Assembly: GCF_004151485.1 (NCBI RefSeq)
Contig: NZ_SBFF01000010.1
Span: forward strand, 186,352-250,351
DNA: 64,000 nucleotides
Reading direction: 5' to 3'
From: Sphingosinicella sp. CPCC 101087
GTDB lineage: Bacteria > Pseudomonadota > Alphaproteobacteria > Sphingomonadales > Sphingomonadaceae
The position numbers were made by a program, and so were the translations under genes. Each line of letters opens with the position of its first letter. Position 1 is the first letter of the stretch. The notes beneath the pieces were generated by a model, which made no database searches, was not told the DNA's origin, and worked only from the letters and a program-made list of their open reading frames with translations. Positions 61,246-64,000 of this stretch are shown in pieces.

Positions 61246-62415
61246 ATGAGGCGAGCGGCATCGGGTAACGATTATCGGCGTCTCGCCAAGGCGCGCCTGC
61301 CCCATTTCCTGTTCGAATATATCGATGGCGGATCCTATGACGAGGTGACGCTTCGCCGCAACGTCGCTGACCTCCAGGCGGTCGCGCTTCGCCAGCGCGT
61401 GCTCAGGGACGTGTCGCAGATCGATCTCGGCGCGCGCCTCTTCGGCCAGGACTGGGCGATGCCGGTCGGGCTGGGACCGATCGGCCTGGCGGGAATGAAC
61501 GCCCGCCGCGGCGAGGTGCAGGCGGCGCGCGCCGCGGCGCGCGCGCACGTGCCCTTCGCTTTATCGACCGTCTCGGCCTGCTCGCTCGACGAGGTCGCGG
61601 CGGGCACCGACCGGCCCTTCTGGTTCCAGCTCTACGTCGCGCGGGATCGCGGTTTCATCGCCGAACTGATCGCCAAGGCGAAGGCGGCGCGCTGCGGTGC
61701 GCTTCTGCTCACGGTCGACATGCCGGTGGCGGGCTCGCGCTATCGTGACCTGCGTTCCGGCCTCGCCGGCGCGCCGGGATGGGCCGGCGGGCTGCGTCGA
61801 TTCTGCCAGACGCTCGCCCGGCCGCGCTGGGCGTGGGACGTCGGCGTGCGCGGCCGTCCCCACGCGCTCGGCAATATCGCACCTTTGCTCGGCCCGAACA
61901 GCGGCCTCGAAGACTTTTTCGGCTGGATCCGCGGCAATTTCGACGCGACGATCAGCTGGGAGGACCTGGACTGGCTGCGCGGGCGCTGGGACGGTCCCCT
62001 GATCGTCAAGGGCATCCTCGATCCCGAAGATGCGCGCGAGGCGGCGGAGCGGGGCGTGGACGGGATCATCGTCTCCAATCATGGCGGGCGGCAGCTCGAC
62101 GGGGTCCTCTCCACCGCGCGGGCACTTCCCCCGATCGCCGAGGCCGTGGGGGACAGGCTGACGGTCCTGGCCGACGGGGGCGTGCGCTCCGGCCTGGACG
62201 TGGTGCGGATGATGGCGCTCGGGGCCAAGGGCGTGTTGCTCGGCCGGGCCTGGGCCTATGCTCTGGCGGGCGGAGGCCAGGCTGGCGTCGCGCATCTGCT
62301 CAAGCTGATCGAGGCCGAGATGCGGGTCGCAATGGCGCTCACCGGCTGTCTGCGGGTCGAGGATATCGGTCCGCAAGCCATCGCCGAGATCGGAGAAGCT
62401 CGGGCCGGCGGATGA
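61246..62415 (+). CDS. FMN-dependent alpha-hydroxy-acid dehydrogenase (LldD-like)
   Basis: A 389-residue TIM-barrel flavoprotein that oxidises L-lactate or a related 2-hydroxy acid. ATG 61246 has the strong site GGAGG/AGGGG upstream; an ATG at 61213 is also open. Visible are [17 protein letters not shown], the FMN/substrate region [27 protein letters not shown] (catalytic His-Gly-Gly-Arg) and [20 protein letters not shown]. Next to an FAH hydrolase that may release L-lactate, it probably closes the route by oxidising lactate to pyruvate. Glycolate or mandelate oxidation cannot be excluded. Confidence 0.88.
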   Translation: MRRAASGNDYRRLAKARLPHFLFEYIDGGSYDEVTLRRNVADLQAVALRQRVLRDVSQIDLGARLFGQDWAMPVGLGPIGLAGMNARRGEVQAARAAARAHVPFALSTVSACSLDEVAAGTDRPFWFQLYVARDRGFIAELIAKAKAARCGALLLTVDMPVAGSRYRDLRSGLAGAPGWAGGLRRFCQTLARPRWAWDVGVRGRPHALGNIAPLLGPNSGLEDFFGWIRGNFDATISWEDLDWLRGRWDGPLIVKGILDPEDAREAAERGVDGIIVSNHGGRQLDGVLSTARALPPIAEAVGDRLTVLADGGVRSGLDVVRMMALGAKGVLLGRAWAYALAGGGQAGVAHLLKLIEAEMRVAMALTGCLRVEDIGPQAIAEIGEARAGG

Positions 62416-62438
62416 GGTCGTGAGGCGGATTTCGGTGC

Positions 62439-62834
62439 CTACGGCCCACCGGGGCGCGTGTGGGGCACGAAGGACTCGATCACGCAGACCGGTCCGGGAA
62501 TGCGGCTGGGAGGGTCGATCGATCGGACATGATCGCCCCGGCAATATTGGCTGCCCGTCGGCTCCACGAGCAAGGTGTCGAGCCGTCTGATGCTGGGGCA
62601 GGAACCACGCAGCCGGACATGCCAGATCGTGCGGCCGCTGCCGTAGACGATGGTGCCGGTGCCGATGGCGTTCAGCGACTGGCTCGGTTCGATCCGCACG
62701 CAATTCTCCGGTGTCCCGGCGGTTCGCCCGGCGAGCATGCGGCTCAGCGCATTGTCGCTCGACTGCGGCTCGGCATCGGCCGCAGCGCAGCCAGCCATCA
62801 ACAGCAGCGGCAGGAGGAAGGAGGGGTTTCGCAT
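62439..62834 (-). CDS. Small lipoprotein (possibly DUF6491-like)
   Basis: A 131-residue predicted lipoprotein. ATG 62834 begins the signal MRNPSFLLPLLLMAGC with lipobox MAGC; the longer frame to 62999 runs into the aldolase. Mature-domain cysteines recur (ENCVRIEP, GSCPSIRR, SQYCRGD, GPVCVIES) in a pattern I associate with DUF6491 proteins. Function unknown; it may not belong to the surrounding pathway. Confidence 0.7.
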   Translation of the reverse strand: MRNPSFLLPLLLMAGCAAADAEPQSSDNALSRMLAGRTAGTPENCVRIEPSQSLNAIGTGTIVYGSGRTIWHVRLRGSCPSIRRLDTLLVEPTGSQYCRGDHVRSIDPPSRIPGPVCVIESFVPHTRPGGP

Positions 62835-62886
62835 CGGCTCATCCTCTTCGCACGACAGAACGAAGGACAGCGTCTCTTCGCTCCGA

Positions 62887-63525
62887 TCAATGTCGGGCTG
62901 CGCGGGCCGCTGCGACGAAGGCGGCCGCACGCTCCCCGACGTCGCTCGCGCTCCGGCCCGGCCGGTACAGGCCCGATCCCAGCCCCAGCCCGTCGCCACC
63001 GGCGTCCAGCCAGGGCTGCACCATCTCCAGAGTCACGCCCCCGGTCGGAATCACCAGTGCGGCTGCGGGCAGCACCGCCCGATGCGCCTTGAGCACGGCG
63101 GGCGACGCCGCCTCGGCAGGGAAGAGCTTCAGCGCGTGCGCGCCGGCGCGGAGCGCCGTGATCGCCTCGCTCGGCGTGAAGAAGCCGGGGCAGGAGATTA
63201 GACCTGCTTGCTCGGCGGCGGCGATCACCGCCGTGTCGGTATTGGGCGAAACGATCAGCCGCCCGCCGGCATCGCGCACGGCCCGTACCGCTTCGACATC
63301 GAGCACGGTACCCGCGCCGATCAGTGCCTCGTCCCCGAAGCGCGCAGCGAGCCGCTCGATGCTCGCCAGTGGCTCGGGCGAGTTGAGCGGCACTTCGATG
63401 ATCCGCACGCCGGCCTCGACCAGGGCCGCGCCGATCGCTTCGGCCTCGCCGGGTGTCAGGCCGCGAAGGATCGCGATCAAGGAACATTGATGCAGCCGCG
63501 CTCGAAGCCGTTCCGTGGGGGTCAC
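62887..63525 (-). CDS. dgoA: 2-dehydro-3-deoxy-6-phosphogalactonate aldolase
   Basis: A 212-residue class I aldolase of the KDPG/KDPGal family. SLIAILRGLTPGEA and IIEVPLNSPEPLASI match DgoA more than Eda; IGAGTVLD, CPGFFTPSEA, and the Schiff-base lysine in HALKLFPAE are present. It would cleave 6-phospho-2-keto-3-deoxygalactonate to pyruvate and glyceraldehyde-3-phosphate. GTG 63525 is the start. No galactonate dehydratase or kinase lies inside the window. Confidence 0.9.
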   Translation of the reverse strand: MTPTERLRARLHQCSLIAILRGLTPGEAEAIGAALVEAGVRIIEVPLNSPEPLASIERLAARFGDEALIGAGTVLDVEAVRAVRDAGGRLIVSPNTDTAVIAAAEQAGLISCPGFFTPSEAITALRAGAHALKLFPAEAASPAVLKAHRAVLPAAALVIPTGGVTLEMVQPWLDAGGDGLGLGSGLYRPGRSASDVGERAAAFVAAARAARH

Positions 63526-63654
63526 GCCAGATGTTCCTCCGTCCGCTTCGAGTCCTCCGCCCGCGATGCTCCAGCGCGGCCGCGAAGAAAAGGAAAAGGT
63601 TGCTGCGGCTCTGAGCGCTTTGCGGCAGCTGGCCGCGTCGCCCGACCGTCGGAT

Positions 63655-64000
63655 TCAGCCGGCGAGCCGGTCGAAAAAAAGGTCGATCGCGGCGAGCACC
63701 GGAAGGCGCAGCTCGTCCGCCTCCCGAAGCAGTTCGTGCCCCTTGCCGTCGAGCAGCCGCAGCTCGGCGCCGGGTAGCCGGGCGGCAAGGCGGACGAGCG
63801 CGCGCGGGTCGATCACCGGGTCACGGCTGGAGGCCATGATCATCAGCGGAAGGTCGATGCGCTCGAGGCGCGCGGCGTTCAGTTTGCCGACGGACCGCAG
63901 CGCCGCGTCGAGCCAACCCCAGCTCGGCGGACCGGACGCGATGTCGGGGCAGCTGCTCTTCCACCAGATCTTGTCAGCCTGGCGGTCCGGACAGGATGTC
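63655..64000 (-). CDS. Alpha/beta hydrolase (lysophospholipase-like), N-terminus cut by window edge
   Basis: The frame is open from the stop at 63655 through position 64000 (about 114 codons), so only the C-terminal third is visible. LMIMASSRDPVIDPRALVRL carries the catalytic acid region and LDGKGHELLREADELR the catalytic His, typical of monoacylglycerol/lysophospholipase-like hydrolases. Upstream residues (WGWLDAALRSVGKL) resemble the cap-adjacent helix. The nucleophile lies outside the window. Confidence 0.8.
   Translation of the reverse strand, partial: TSCPDRQADKIWWKSSCPDIASGPPSWGWLDAALRSVGKLNAARLERIDLPLMIMASSRDPVIDPRALVRLAARLPGAELRLLDGKGHELLREADELRLPVLAAIDLFFDRLAG

Noticed and set aside
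1-64000. tRNA, rRNA, insertion sequences, CRISPR arrays
   Set aside because: None was recognised on reading; no transposase-like protein or terminal inverted repeat was found.

Overview
The window is high-GC DNA with tight operons: many GTG/TTG starts, ATGA or GTGA stop/start overlaps, two TonB-dependent receptors with sphingomonad-like plug motifs, a LigM/LigD-like aromatic-catabolism pair and an 83-residue secreted protein with a terminal membrane span. All of this suggests a sphingomonad (order Sphingomonadales). No rRNA, tRNA, CRISPR array or insertion sequence was seen.

Region 1 (1-22,144) is an exopolysaccharide or surface-glycan locus. It holds a truncated acyltransferase-3/SGNH protein, the complete dTDP-L-rhamnose operon (rmlA-rmlC-rmlD-rmlB), four glycosyltransferases, a polytopic polymerase-like protein, a small phosphoglycosyl transferase (PglC type) with a PglD-type acetyltransferase, a Wza-like export lipoprotein, a fused Wzc chain-length regulator/tyrosine kinase, a TPR-like membrane protein and an O-antigen ligase/polymerase. 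A separate minus-strand operon follows: a PglF/WbpM-type 4,6-dehydratase, a small membrane protein and an aminotransferase with an unusual N-terminal membrane anchor. PglF + aminotransferase + PglD + PglC would make and load UDP-di-N-acetylbacillosamine or a close relative. Part of the glycosyltransferase block (about 6.3-10 kb) and the truncated acyltransferase look visibly more AT-rich than the rest. No Wzx flippase is present in the window.

Region 2 (22,322-43,344) is an envelope and secretion region. Two tandem paralogous lipoproteins and a small secreted protein with a clear rho-independent terminator lie on the minus strand. On the plus strand comes a run of genes: an M48 zinc protease with a PDZ domain, a papain-fold-like cysteine peptidase candidate, a two-partner-secretion transporter (TpsB/FhaC type), a 2,149-residue exoprotein with about 186-residue repeats, and a secreted TPR-CHAT (caspase-like) protein. 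TamA and TamB follow. The combination of exoprotein, transporter and up to three proteases is the most unusual assembly here.

Region 3 (43,338-55,796) looks like a catabolic island for methoxylated aromatic compounds. It has a LigM-like tetrahydrofolate-dependent O-demethylase, a LigD-like short-chain dehydrogenase, an MFS transporter, three SnoaL/NTF2-fold proteins, a hotdog thioesterase, a TonB receptor, a MetE-C-like methyltransferase, an alpha/beta hydrolase, an IclR regulator and a degenerate reductase remnant. Region 4 (55,905-64,000) looks like sugar-acid catabolism: a second TonB receptor, an FAH-family hydrolase, a two-subunit UxaA-type dehydratase, an FMN alpha-hydroxy-acid dehydrogenase, a KDPGal-type aldolase and a partial alpha/beta hydrolase. 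The set fits a non-phosphorylative deoxyhexonate (L-fuconate-like) route to pyruvate and lactate.
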